Shown here: in pieces, positions 8,883 through 18,200 of the stretch
Position numbering within the stretch: position 1 is the stretch's first letter
How the letters are laid out: each line of letters opens with the position of its first letter
Origin: an uncultured Acidobacteriota bacterium
GTDB lineage: Bacteria; Acidobacteriota; Blastocatellia; RBC074
Direction: 5' to 3'
Length of the DNA stretch: 64,000 bases
NCBI GenBank assembly: GCA_902825875.1
Contig: CADECP010000001.1
Location: forward strand, 1 to 64,000
The notes under the pieces: model-generated
Seen by the model: only the letters and a program-made list of their open reading frames with translations
Told to the model about the DNA's origin: nothing
Databases searched by the model: none
Position numbers and translations under genes: made by a program

Positions 8883-10175
8883 TCAATGTTTGTTTGATTC
8901 TTCGTGAAGCGAACCGTGCCGCCGCAATTGCGGAGACGCGAACGCTGTTGCCGCCACCACAATCAAAGTTCCGATGCCTCCGCTGACGACTGAAACTACT
9001 GCGTTCGTCAACGACGCGACCGCGCCCGATTCAAAACGCCCGATTTCGTTCGAAGTGTTGATGAACATTCCGTTGACGGCGGAAACGCGGCCTCGCATTT
9101 CGTCAGGCGTCAGCGTTTGAACCAGCGTGTGGCGGATGACGACGCTGATGTTATCGAATGCTCCGGTCAGGAACAACATTGCCACCGACAGCCAGAAGTT
9201 ATTCGACAAACCAAAGACGATGGTGGCCAAGCCGAAACCTGCGACCGACCAAAGCAATGCGCTTCCGGCTTTTTTCAGCGGCGGCAAATGAGTAATCAAA
9301 AGCGCCATCGTCACGGCTCCGACAGAAGGAGCGGCTTGCAACCAGCCGAGTCCGGCGGGGCCGACGTGCAAAATGTCTCTGGCGTAAACGGGCAACAGCG
9401 CGACGGCTCCGCCCAACAGCACGGCGAACATGTCTAGCGACATGACCGTCAACAGCAGCTTGGTTTTCCAGACGTATTTGAATCCGACGGCAATCGAATG
9501 CCAATTGTTGGTGGCCAGATTTCCGGTTTGATCTTCTGCCACATAAGCGCGTTGGGTAATTGCCGCCAGCATCGAAAAGTAAAACACGCTGCCCAGCGCA
9601 CCCAGCAAGTAGACTTTGGTGGTTCCGCCGAACACACCGATCAAAATACCGCCGAGTGCCGGCCCGGCCAGCGAAGCCATTTCAAATCCGCTGACCGCCC
9701 ACGAAACCGAATTGGTAAAGAGCGCGCGCGGAACCAGTTGCGGCATCAACGAAGATCGCGCCGGCCCTTGAAAGGCTCTGGCCAGACCGCCCAGAAACAA
9801 GCAGAAATACATCCAGCGAACGCTGCCGCCGAGCATTGAAACCAACGTCAATCCAATTGCGCTGATAACGGCCAGCAACGTTGCCACCATCAGAATCTTT
9901 CGACGATCAAACCGATCCGCAATTTGTCCGGCGGGCAAAGCCAGGCCAATCATCGGCGCAGCCTGAACCAATCCAACCATCGCCAGCGGCCAGGCAGAAT
10001 TTGTTTTGTCGTAAAGCTGCCAGCCTACGGCGACGTTCTGCATCTGCACGCCGAGCACAGACAGCACGTGGCCGATCAGGAACAAGCGGAAATCGCGTTG
10101 GCGCAACGCGGCATAAGGATCGTGTTTGATGGAATCGCCCGGCGATGAGCCGGTTGGGTGATCGTCAGAGGGCAT
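8883..10175 (-). CDS. MFS transporter, EntS-like exporter type
   Basis: 430 residues with about twelve hydrophobic segments. The start region DPYAALRQRDFRLFLIGHVLSVLGVQMQNVAVGWQLYD and the loop AGQIADRFDRRKI (the G-x-x-x-D-R-x-x-R/K-R signature between TM2 and TM3) match the EntS/MFS_3 branch, often drug or siderophore exporters. The second-half loop PDEMRGRVSAVNGMF is also typical. The hydrophilic first ~20 residues are unusual but carry the only good start. It precedes the LarA-like gene by 10 bp. Substrate unknown. Confidence 0.82.
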   Translation of the reverse strand: MPSDDHPTGSSPGDSIKHDPYAALRQRDFRLFLIGHVLSVLGVQMQNVAVGWQLYDKTNSAWPLAMVGLVQAAPMIGLALPAGQIADRFDRRKILMVATLLAVISAIGLTLVSMLGGSVRWMYFCLFLGGLARAFQGPARSSLMPQLVPRALFTNSVSWAVSGFEMASLAGPALGGILIGVFGGTTKVYLLGALGSVFYFSMLAAITQRAYVAEDQTGNLATNNWHSIAVGFKYVWKTKLLLTVMSLDMFAVLLGGAVALLPVYARDILHVGPAGLGWLQAAPSVGAVTMALLITHLPPLKKAGSALLWSVAGFGLATIVFGLSNNFWLSVAMLFLTGAFDNISVVIRHTLVQTLTPDEMRGRVSAVNGMFINTSNEIGRFESGAVASLTNAVVSVVSGGIGTLIVVAATAFASPQLRRHGSLHEESNKH

Positions 10176-10213
10176 GAAGAAATTTCAGATTTCAGATTCG
10201 GAATTGGAAAAAC

Positions 10214-10245
10214 GAAAAGGGCGACCGTTTGTGGCCGCCCTTTTC
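10214..10245 (-). terminator. Terminator downstream of tRNA-Leu
   Basis: AAAAGGGCGACC (10215-10226) pairs with GGCCGCCCTTTT (10233-10244) with one imperfection around a six-base loop. Read on the minus strand, a T-rich stretch follows. It lies directly beyond the tRNA 3' end. Confidence 0.75.
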
Positions 10246-10251
10246 TTTCCA

Positions 10252-10335
10252 TGCGGATGAGAGGAATCGAACCTCCACGAGATTGCTCTCACTAGCACCT
10301 GAAACTAGCGCGTCTACCAGTTCCGCCACATCCGC
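10252..10335 (-). tRNA. tRNA-Leu (anticodon CAG)
   Basis: On the minus strand the gene begins GCGGATGTGGCGGAACTGG and ends CATCCGCA. The acceptor arm GCGGATG/CATCCGC is perfect. The D arm has TGGTAGACG, the anticodon loop TTCAGGT is closed by CTAGT/GCTAG, there is a long variable arm, and the T arm holds GGTTCGATTCC. The long variable arm and CAG anticodon identify leucine. The 3' CCA is not encoded. Confidence 0.95.
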
Positions 10336-10350
10336 ATTTAGGAAGGGCGG

Positions 10351-10379
10351 ATACTACTGATCGAGTCTAAACCTGTCAA
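10351..10379 (-). promoter_or_regulatory. Sigma-70-like promoter for tRNA-Leu
   Basis: On the minus strand TTGACA (10374-10379), a 17-bp spacer, then TAGTAT (10351-10356), with the -10 about 15 bp before the tRNA 5' end. The perfect -35 and optimal spacer in front of a stable RNA gene support the call. Confidence 0.65.
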
Positions 10380-10423
10380 GACGTTGACCTGAATAAAGTT
10401 CAAGCCGATGAGCAAACAAATCC

Positions 10424-13171
10424 TTATGCTTTCGGATGCTGCTTTATCAGGCGTTCAAGATGGCGGGCCAGACTTTCATCCCAGTTTTTTAGAATCTCGT
10501 GTTGGCGTTTGGCCAGCTCAGGTTTGCCAACCCAAAGGTAAAACACCCCAAGTCTAAAATGATGGCGCGAGTTATTGGCGTCAAAATCGGTTTCCCAACG
10601 GTTGATCTTATTGTAAATGTCGCCGGTGATAGAAAAGACTTGGCCAAGGTTGTAATAAGAATCGGCTAGCAGAGGGCTTGCCTCGTCGGTGTTCAGTTCA
10701 ATAGCTTTATCGAAAGAGTCAATTGCATCTGCCCATTGGCTTTTGGCTTTGTGATTCATTCCCAGATAAAAGTGCGCTTCAAACTGTTCTTTGATTCTGT
10801 TTGACTCCGTAAGCGCTGCGATGGATTGGTCGTATCTTTCACGCCGGTACAACGCGTGACCGAATTGCGTGTAGGCTGGATGAAATTGCGGATCAAGTTC
10901 CATCGCTTGCTCAAAGATTTTGCTGGCGGCTGTCCAGTTTTCTTGCAGCATTTCCTTTTCGCCTTTTTCAAATACTAAGCGCGCTTCTTTTTGCTTGGAT
11001 GAAAGAAGCTGTTCTGTTGCGATTGCTGGTTGCTCTGACGCGCTCTGGCTGGAGGAGTTTGAAGTGGCCAATCCAGGTTCCCATCTCAACCACGGATTTT
11101 CAAAAGTTGATGAAGTGAACGCGCCGTACAAAAACGCTATGAGCAAAATGATGATTAACGGCCACATCGGGTTTCGTTTGGAAACGGCTTCCCAGTCTTT
11201 TTCGGCTTGCGATTGTTGGCGATAGGCTTCGGGCAGGGCAGAAGCGGATTGCTGCCATTGAACGGTTACTTCCTGTTTCACTCGTTGCAGAAACATCGCG
11301 CCGCCGCTGAGTTCGTGTTCCAACTGCATTCGCAAATTATCCAATTCGCGTTCGATGTTGATGCGAGCCTGCGGCAGGTTTTCGCGCACCGGATCGAAGG
11401 CAAACTTACGTTTCTTTTCCGCTCGCCAAAACAGCAAACGTTGTGCGCGAGCTTCGGCGATGCCCGGAACGGCTTTCAATCGTTCAGGAGTCAAATCCGC
11501 AGCCGTTTTCACGCCTGAAGCGCGCAACTTGTCGGCGATCAATTCGCCAATGCCGTTGACCTCTGTGTGCTTGATTTCAAACTGGCTCAAAAATTCGTTG
11601 AGTTGAAGATCGTGCGCTCTGGTTTCCAACTGATTCAATCGGTATTCACGAATTTGCGGCAAATTCTCGTAGGTTTCTTTCAGGTTTTTCAGTTCTTCCA
11701 ATTTGGGGTGAAAGGCGTTGGCGGCGGTCAATTTTTCCAATCGGCTTTCGAGGTTCTGAACTGTTCTATTCGCTTCCTCAAACTTTTGGTGAGCTTCGTT
11801 GACCAGCGGATTGCTTGGGGATGAAAACCTCTGCTGAGCCAAATTGATGGAATTGATGTACTGGCCGAATTCGGCTTCGGCGATTTTTTTCGCGGCCATT
11901 CCGGCAAAAACTATCAGCAAAAACGCCAGCGGCCACGAAATGGAATAACCGATGGCGAAGCCGACAACGGCTGAAAGAACGCTTGCCCGGATCAATTTCA
12001 TGCGCTTTTCGTGGAGAAAATCTGCCGCTTCGAGCGAAGGCTTCTTTACCAAAAACTGATCTTTTTTCAATTCGACCAATGCCAGCGAAACAGACTCAGC
12101 TTCCAGCTTTTCGACCTCGCTCCAAACCTGATCCAATCGAAAATGGCTGCGTTTGCCGTTCTGACCGTTCAACGAAAAGTTGAAAAGCCGAATTCGCGCT
12201 CGCATTTCGATCTGACACCATGGGCATTCAGCCAGTTGATCGAAAAAGTGATGGCCACTGTGCAGAGCGCAGGATTTCAGCGACTTGGTCAGGGATTCCA
12301 GCGGTTCAATCCATTCCAGTGGTTTGGGACGGTCGGCGGACAAAAACGCCCGGCGAAACAGATTGCTCAGCGAAGCCGGAATTGCTTCCAGCGACAGCGT
12401 TCCCGGAGCTTGCAGCATTTGCCGAGCGGCAGCGTCTTCGCCAAACGCGAACCGCGATTGGCGAATCGCTTCTTCCAGAGTTTGTTCGCCTGCGCCGGTA
12501 AACCTGCCGGAAAACGGATGCCGTCCCATAAACAGCAATTGGAAAATGACGACTGCCAAACCGAAGCAATCGTGTTCCGGCGTGCGTTCTACATCGCGCA
12601 AGCTTTTGCCTTGCAGTTCCGGCGGCAGGTATTCGGGAAAACCGCCTTCGCAGCGGAACGTTTTGCCTTCGGTCGTTACTTGAAAGCTGTCGCAATCCAG
12701 CAAAGTCACAGTGGCTTGATGCGTGACCAAAATGTTTTTGGGATTCAGGTCGCCGACGATGAAATCGTTTTCGTGCAAAGTGGCAACGGCGCGAGCGATG
12801 TTCGTCGCCACATAAATCAAAAACGCCCACGACGCTTCGGGGAATTTTTGCAGCCGACTTTTCGGGCTGTGCAACGTGTGGACTTCGGCGGCCTGGCCGA
12901 TGCGTTTCATGACGAATCCGGCAAAATCGCCGTTGGCTTCGACGCGCAGCACATCCACCGGCCAGGCGGCGATTTTCAGCAATCGTTCGTTGCTCAATTT
13001 GGACAGCGCAATCAGTTTTTCGGCTTTTTCCGGCGAAGGAACTTCGTGATAAATCTTGGCGACGATTTCGGGCTGCGCGAAGATTTCAAACACGGAGCCT
13101 TCGCCGCCGGTTCCCAACTTGTGGCTCAACTGAATTGGTTGTGACTGCGAATTGTAGAAAATCCTGCTCAT
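10424..13171 (-). CDS. Ser/Thr kinase-like protein with HhH and TPR domains (TerY-P-type triad)
   Basis: 915 residues from the ATG at 13169-13171. Order of parts: kinase-like domain with GTGGEGSVFEI glycine loop, VAKIYH lysine, catalytic loop IVGDLNPKNILV and DCDSF in place of DFG; a CxxC-type zinc knuckle (ECPWC); one or two membrane segments (SAVVGFAIGYSISWPLAFL); a coiled coil; helix-hairpin-helix repeats (GIGELIADKL, AVPGIAEARAQRLL); another membrane segment (LIIILLIAFLYGAF); and C-terminal TPRs. The HRD His-Arg is replaced by VG, but the catalytic Asp, Lys and Asn are kept, so it may be active. It is the third gene after vWA and PP2C genes, matching the phosphorylation triad linked to TerY by Anantharaman, Iyer and Aravind. 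Target unknown; HhH suggests nucleic acid. Confidence 0.82.
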   Translation of the reverse strand: MSRIFYNSQSQPIQLSHKLGTGGEGSVFEIFAQPEIVAKIYHEVPSPEKAEKLIALSKLSNERLLKIAAWPVDVLRVEANGDFAGFVMKRIGQAAEVHTLHSPKSRLQKFPEASWAFLIYVATNIARAVATLHENDFIVGDLNPKNILVTHQATVTLLDCDSFQVTTEGKTFRCEGGFPEYLPPELQGKSLRDVERTPEHDCFGLAVVIFQLLFMGRHPFSGRFTGAGEQTLEEAIRQSRFAFGEDAAARQMLQAPGTLSLEAIPASLSNLFRRAFLSADRPKPLEWIEPLESLTKSLKSCALHSGHHFFDQLAECPWCQIEMRARIRLFNFSLNGQNGKRSHFRLDQVWSEVEKLEAESVSLALVELKKDQFLVKKPSLEAADFLHEKRMKLIRASVLSAVVGFAIGYSISWPLAFLLIVFAGMAAKKIAEAEFGQYINSINLAQQRFSSPSNPLVNEAHQKFEEANRTVQNLESRLEKLTAANAFHPKLEELKNLKETYENLPQIREYRLNQLETRAHDLQLNEFLSQFEIKHTEVNGIGELIADKLRASGVKTAADLTPERLKAVPGIAEARAQRLLFWRAEKKRKFAFDPVRENLPQARINIERELDNLRMQLEHELSGGAMFLQRVKQEVTVQWQQSASALPEAYRQQSQAEKDWEAVSKRNPMWPLIIILLIAFLYGAFTSSTFENPWLRWEPGLATSNSSSQSASEQPAIATEQLLSSKQKEARLVFEKGEKEMLQENWTAASKIFEQAMELDPQFHPAYTQFGHALYRRERYDQSIAALTESNRIKEQFEAHFYLGMNHKAKSQWADAIDSFDKAIELNTDEASPLLADSYYNLGQVFSITGDIYNKINRWETDFDANNSRHHFRLGVFYLWVGKPELAKRQHEILKNWDESLARHLERLIKQHPKA

Positions 13172-13181
13172 AGCTGTGTTG

Positions 13182-13256
13182 TTACGGAACCGGGAGCGGT
13201 AGCGACCGGGTCTGATTGGCAACCTACCCCCTCGCTACCGCTCTGGGTTCCGTACC
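13182..13256. repeat. Dispersed palindromic (REP-like) element, copy A
   Basis: TACGGAACCGGGAGCGGTAGCGAC... is mirrored by ...TCGCTACCGCTCTGGGTTCCGTA, giving a long imperfect hairpin with a loop of about 16 bases. A second copy with the same arms lies at 55116-55207. Copy A sits between the PP2C and kinase genes, and its right arm encodes the last residues (NPER) and stop codon of the PP2C. No transposase is nearby; size and structure resemble REP/RAYT-type elements. Confidence 0.85.
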
Positions 13257-14029
13257 GATTGCCGAGTCGCCAGCAACAAAGTTTTGTCATCGTCTGTGCG
13301 CGCGTTGAACTTTTCCGAGTTCAAGTATCCCGCCAGCGAATCGGACAATTCCTGCGAAAAGCCATTCGGGCGCGGGCGCAACCAGCCGAACAGCGGCGCA
13401 AAAAATGGCGAATGCGCCGATTGATTTCGATAATCCAGCACCAGATTCTGAAGCCCGTCGGTGAACAACGCCACTTCATCTACGGCGTAACTTTTCAATT
13501 CGACGAGTATTTTTTCGGCGGCATCGGCGTCTGTCAAAAAATGCGTCGTGTTGGCGTATTCGCCTTGCTGAGGCCAACTGACGCAACGAAACTGATTCGG
13601 CTCATTTTGCCGCGCTTCGACAATTGCGCCGTCTCCGAGATGAATGTAAAGCGCCTGTTCGTTGCTAACGACCGCCGCCAATAATGTGCAGGCGAATTCC
13701 TGAATCGTTCCGCCGTCGCCAAGCCAGCTTTTGGCCGTTTGCTGAAACGCTGCGATCCAGTTTTCAAGGAAGCCGTCGGCCAATTGCTCCAAACTGCCGC
13801 CGCTGTCGAAATGCGTTTTGACTTTGGCGACGAAAAATTCTGCCGCCATCACCGATCCCAACTGGGCTTGAGCTGCGCTGCCCGCTCCGTCAGAAACCGC
13901 CGCGATCAAGATTTCCTGGCCTGTTGAATCCAGCACGAGTTCGGCTCGGCTGGCGTCCTGACAGGGCAGCCTGGCTTTTTGATGAGACGTTCCCGCGACT
14001 GAAGCAAAGCCGTATTTCCACATAAGCAT
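13235..14029 (-). CDS. PP2C-family protein phosphatase (TerY-P-type triad)
   Basis: 264 residues. Metal-binding aspartates of PPM phosphatases are visible: CQDAS at about 24-28, AVSDGAGSA at about 44-52, IHLGDGAIVE, a late VALFTDG and ARTDDDKTLLLA near the end. It would remove phosphate from Ser/Thr, opposing the kinase encoded next. The start ATG (14027-14029) overlaps the stop of the vWA gene as TAATG; a second in-frame ATG lies at 14021-14023. The C-terminal residues NPER and the stop codon come from the dispersed palindrome, which probably replaced the ancestral end of the gene. Confidence 0.88.
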   Translation of the reverse strand: MLMWKYGFASVAGTSHQKARLPCQDASRAELVLDSTGQEILIAAVSDGAGSAAQAQLGSVMAAEFFVAKVKTHFDSGGSLEQLADGFLENWIAAFQQTAKSWLGDGGTIQEFACTLLAAVVSNEQALYIHLGDGAIVEARQNEPNQFRCVSWPQQGEYANTTHFLTDADAAEKILVELKSYAVDEVALFTDGLQNLVLDYRNQSAHSPFFAPLFGWLRPRPNGFSQELSDSLAGYLNSEKFNARTDDDKTLLLATRQSVRNPER

Positions 14030-14784
14030 TACAGCGAAGCCCAGCCGTCGGGCGTGACAGGGTTATCGAGTTTGATTTCATCGCTGGTGGCCGAACGCGA
14101 CACATAACCCAGCGACGACGACAGCCACATAAACATTTCCTGGAAGCGCAGCCCATTCAATCGCAACGGCTGGCGAGCGGAAATCTGGCTCAGCTTTTTG
14201 AAATCCGCGCCTTCGACGCCGACGGCGAAAAACGCAAAAGCTTTGGATTGTTCGCCAGCGCGAACCAGTTCCGCCGAACGATGCCAGTTGTCGGTCGGTT
14301 CGCCATCGCTGATCAGAAAAATCCAGGGGCGGTAATACGAAATTCCGTTCTGGCGATAAACGGCTTTGCGGTCGTTGACCAGTTGAATGGCTTTTTCGAT
14401 GGCCGCGCCCATTGGAGTATCGCCTTCGGCGGAAAGTTGCGGGGGACGAAACACATCCGGCGTTTGAAAATCCGTCAGCCGCCGAACCGGCCCGAAAGTC
14501 ACCAACGCCAGTTCGACTCGTTTAACGGCCAGTTCGTCGGCCATCAATTCATTGCGAAAGGCTTTTAACCCGGCGTTCAGTTCGTCAATCGGGCGTACGT
14601 TTTGAGTCACAGGCGAATTGTTTAGAAGCTGCTGCACCGGCGAAAGCGGCGTCGGAGCGGCGACTTTGCGTTCGTCTTTCATCGAACCCGAAGTGTCCAG
14701 CAGCAGCACGCACGGGCAACGAGGTTCAGGATTGTCTACGAATTCCGGTTCAGGGAAGGGAACTTGATCAAATGTGGCTGTCAC
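14029..14784 (-). CDS. vWA-domain protein, TerY-like
   Basis: 251 residues from a GTG at 14782-14784. I chose it because AAGGAG lies 8 bp upstream and because TerY-type proteins are almost entirely one vWA domain. An ATG at 14877 would add 31 residues without family character. The full MIDAS is present: LLLDTSGSM (D-x-S-x-S), DTPMGAA (Thr) and LISDGEPTD (Asp). The divalent-metal site normally binds partner proteins. It begins the vWA-PP2C-kinase operon with a TAATG junction to the phosphatase. The known triad is often associated with tellurite-resistance-type stress systems, but no TerB/C/D genes are in this window. Confidence 0.85.
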   Translation of the reverse strand: MTATFDQVPFPEPEFVDNPEPRCPCVLLLDTSGSMKDERKVAAPTPLSPVQQLLNNSPVTQNVRPIDELNAGLKAFRNELMADELAVKRVELALVTFGPVRRLTDFQTPDVFRPPQLSAEGDTPMGAAIEKAIQLVNDRKAVYRQNGISYYRPWIFLISDGEPTDNWHRSAELVRAGEQSKAFAFFAVGVEGADFKKLSQISARQPLRLNGLRFQEMFMWLSSSLGYVSRSATSDEIKLDNPVTPDGWASL

Positions 14785-15233
14785 AGAAATGGCTCCTTGC
14801 AAAATTCCTAAGCCCGCATTTTCGGCGGGGAAAATGGAAAACGTCATCCAGGTTTGGTAAGGCAACCAGCCGAACAAGCTTTCGCTTTACCGCATCGCAT
14901 TATCCGGTAATCTTGTGCCGAGGCAAAGCATTGAATCACAGGGCGGGCACAAGCATAACTACCCGGTCAGCGCGGGATTCATCGAGTACAAAATCTACCT
15001 AAAATTCTGCTCAAGCTCTGGACGCAATCCCACCGAAGCCGTACACTTCGCCCGCGAGTTTTCCTCACACGGTGCTCTCACAACGGATAGGCGACAGGTC
15101 ACAACCGAAAACTCGCGTTCGATACCAAATAATTTCAATGCAATTTTCCTCGCACAACATTGCTTCATAGATTTTGAAGACTGTGCGACGGCTGGTCTCA
15201 CGACTCACGCAAACTACACACGAGGTTTTAGTC
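14785..15233. other. Divergent intergenic region between vWA and secreted nuclease genes
   Basis: 449 bp separating minus-strand and plus-strand genes, so it must hold two promoters. The first ~90 bp remain open in the vWA frame. I see no convincing -35/-10 pair, riboswitch or tRNA, only short AT-rich patches near 15125-15180. A GAGG about 8 bp before 15234 serves the nuclease gene. Confidence 0.5.
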
Positions 15234-18200
15234 ATGCTGCTTAGCAAATTTTTGAAACATCGCAATGCGAGTTCCACCTTTTTTTCGCTGCGCCAACTGA
15301 CGGCAAAGCGGCGGCTGTTTTTTGTCAGCGTACTGTTTGCTTGCCTGATGCTGGGCGGAGTCGGCCTTCGCTCAATTCTGAGCGCACGCGCTGACAATCA
15401 GGCTAAACAGGCAAAGAGCAAGCTTTCTTCGTTGTTGGCTGCCAAAGCGCTGAACAAGGCGAAGACGGGCAGGGCAGCAGGTCTAAATGTCATCATCAAT
15501 GAATTGGATGCTGATCAAACAGGCACTGACGCTGCTGAGTTTGTGGAGTTGTACGACGGAGGATCAGGCAACAACCCGTTGACCGGGCTTGTCCTTGTTT
15601 TCTACAACGGCTCAAACGACCAGTCTTACCTTGCCATTGACCTCACCGGCAGCACCAACGCCTCCGGTTATTACACCGTCGGGAACACAGCAGTGACAGG
15701 CGTTGATCAGACTTTTTCAAACGATACTTTGCAAAATGGCCAGGACGCAGTGGCGTTATACTTTGGCAGCGCCTCCAGTTTCCCCAACGGCACAGCGGTC
15801 ACCACTGCCAATTTAGTAGACGCCATCGTTTATGACACTGCCGACGCCGACGATCCGGTGTTGCTGACGCTTCTAAATGCCGGTCAGCCGCAAGTGGACG
15901 AAAATGCGACTCCGAATGGTGGTAGTGGCACAACCAATTCAAATCAAAGGTGCCCAAACGGAAGCGGCGGTGAGCGCAATACCAGCACCTACACTCAACG
16001 TGCGCCAACACCGGATGGTGCCAATACTTGTGGCGCTGTGACGCCAAATCTTTCGATCAATGATGTGACAATGAACGAAGGCAACGCTGGCACGACGACG
16101 TTCGCCTTCACAGTCAGCCTGTCGGCTCCTGCCGGAGCGGGCGGAGTCACTTTCGACATTGCCACTGCCAATAACACCGCGACAACAGCGGATAACGATT
16201 ACGTTCTGAACTCGCTGACCGGCCAGACAATTGCCGCTGGAAATTCGACTTACACTTTTAATGTCACGGTCAATGGCGACGTTGCCGTTGAACCAACCGA
16301 AACATTCTTCGTCAACGTCACCAACGTCACCGGCGCAACCGTCACGGATGGACAGGGACAAGGCACAATCACCAACGACGATTCGCCGAACCTTTCGATC
16401 AACGACGTGACAATGAACGAAGGCAACGCGGGAACAACAACGTTCGCCTTCACAGTCAGCCTGTCGCAACCTGCCGGAGCGGGCGGAGTCACCTTCGACA
16501 TAACCACTCAGGACAATTCGGCAACAACCGGCAACAACGATTACGTGTTGAATTCGCTGACCGGCCAAACGATTCCGGCTGGAAGCTCGACTTACGCATT
16601 TAACGTGACGGTCAACGGCGACACGACGCCGGAACCGAATGAAAGCTTTTTCGTCAACGTCACCAACGTCACAGGCGCTGGCGTCACCGACGCGCAAGGC
16701 GTTGGCAACATCACCAACGACGATTACACCCCGATTCACGACATTCAAGGACCCGGCGCAAGTTCGCCTGTTGTTGGCGCGTCCGTCACCACGCGAGGCA
16801 TCGTCACCGGTGTAAAAAGCAACGGCTTTTTCATTCAGGAACCGGATGCCAACGTTGATGCAAACCCGGCGACCTCAGAAGGCATTTTCGTGTTCACCAG
16901 CAGTGCGCCGCCAGCCGCCGCCGTTATCGGCGCGTTGGTTCAAGTTGCCGGAACAGTCGTCGAGTTCGTTCCTTCAGCCGATCCGCAACAGCCGCCGTTG
17001 ACCGAATTGAGTTCGCCGACGGTGACGCAACTTTCCACAGGCAATCCGCTGCCAGCGGCGATTCCGCTGACCGCGACCTTCCCTGATCCGACCGGAACGT
17101 TCGATCAATTGGAGCGCGTCGAAGGGATGCGAGTTTCAATGGCTTCGATGACGGTTGGCGGTCCGACTTTGGGCAACGTCAACGAACCGAACGCAACCGC
17201 CACTTCCACCGGAGTCTTTTTCGGCACAGTCACCGGAGTCGCTCGCGCCTTCCGCGAAGCTGGCATTCAACACCCCGACGTGCCGCCGAGCGGGACGATT
17301 CCGCCGATTCCGCGTTTCGACACCAACCCCGAAGTCATCCGCGTAGACAGCGACGGCCAAACCGGAGGAACCGCCATCAACGTCAGCACAACCGCTGTTG
17401 TCACTGGCCTGATCGGCCCATTGGATTATGGATTCAGGCACTACACGATCTTGCCTGATCCGGCTTCGCCGCCAATGGTGGCCGGAGGAATGACACCGAC
17501 CGCAGTCGCCTCGCCGATGAGCGACGAAGTGACCATCGCCAGTTACAACCTGGAAAGGTTCTTTGACGATGTGAACGATCCTGGTATTGGCGAACCGGTT
17601 TTGACGACGACGGCATTCAATAACCGTCTGGCCAAAGCTTCGCTGGGCATCCGCGATTTCCTGAAAACCCCTGACATCGTAGGTATCGTCGAAATCGAAA
17701 ACCTTTCGACGCTGCAAGCTCTGGCGGCGAAAATCAACGCCGACGCCGTAGCCAACAGCCAGCCGAATCCGCTGTACGTCGCTTTTCTGGTCGAAGGCAA
17801 CGACGTGGGCGGCATTGACGTTGGATTTCTGGTCAAGACGGCCATCGTCACCGGCTCGACTCCGCGCGTGACGGTCAACAGTGTCGTTCAGGAACTGGAC
17901 GCTTCGCTTTTCACTAATCCGGATACTTCAACTGAAACTTTGCACGACCGTCCGCCGCTGCGATTGGACGCGACGGTCAATTTTGCCAGCGGAGCCAGCT
18001 TCCCAGTTCAGGTCATCGTCAATCACCTGCGTTCGCTGAACGGAGTGGATGACAACGGCGCTGGTTCAAATGGATGGGCAACAGATGGAGACCGTGTTCG
18101 CGCCAAACGGCTGGCTCAAGTCGTTGACCTGGCCAATTTGGTTCAGACGCGCCAAACCAACAATCCCAACGAACGAATCGTGCTGGTCGGCGACTTTAAC

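Noticed and set aside
12011-13144. 377-codon plus-strand frame opposite the kinase gene
   Set aside because: Low-complexity composition, no motif, and full overlap with a well-supported kinase domain.
13182-13256. Insertion-sequence end or transposon remnant
   Set aside because: No transposase frame nearby, and the second copy at 55116 has the same self-contained palindrome, which fits a REP-like element better.
13235-14029. Truncated PP2C pseudogene because of the repeat at its end
   Set aside because: All metal-binding aspartates, including the late DDDK, precede the repeat, so the enzyme is probably functional.
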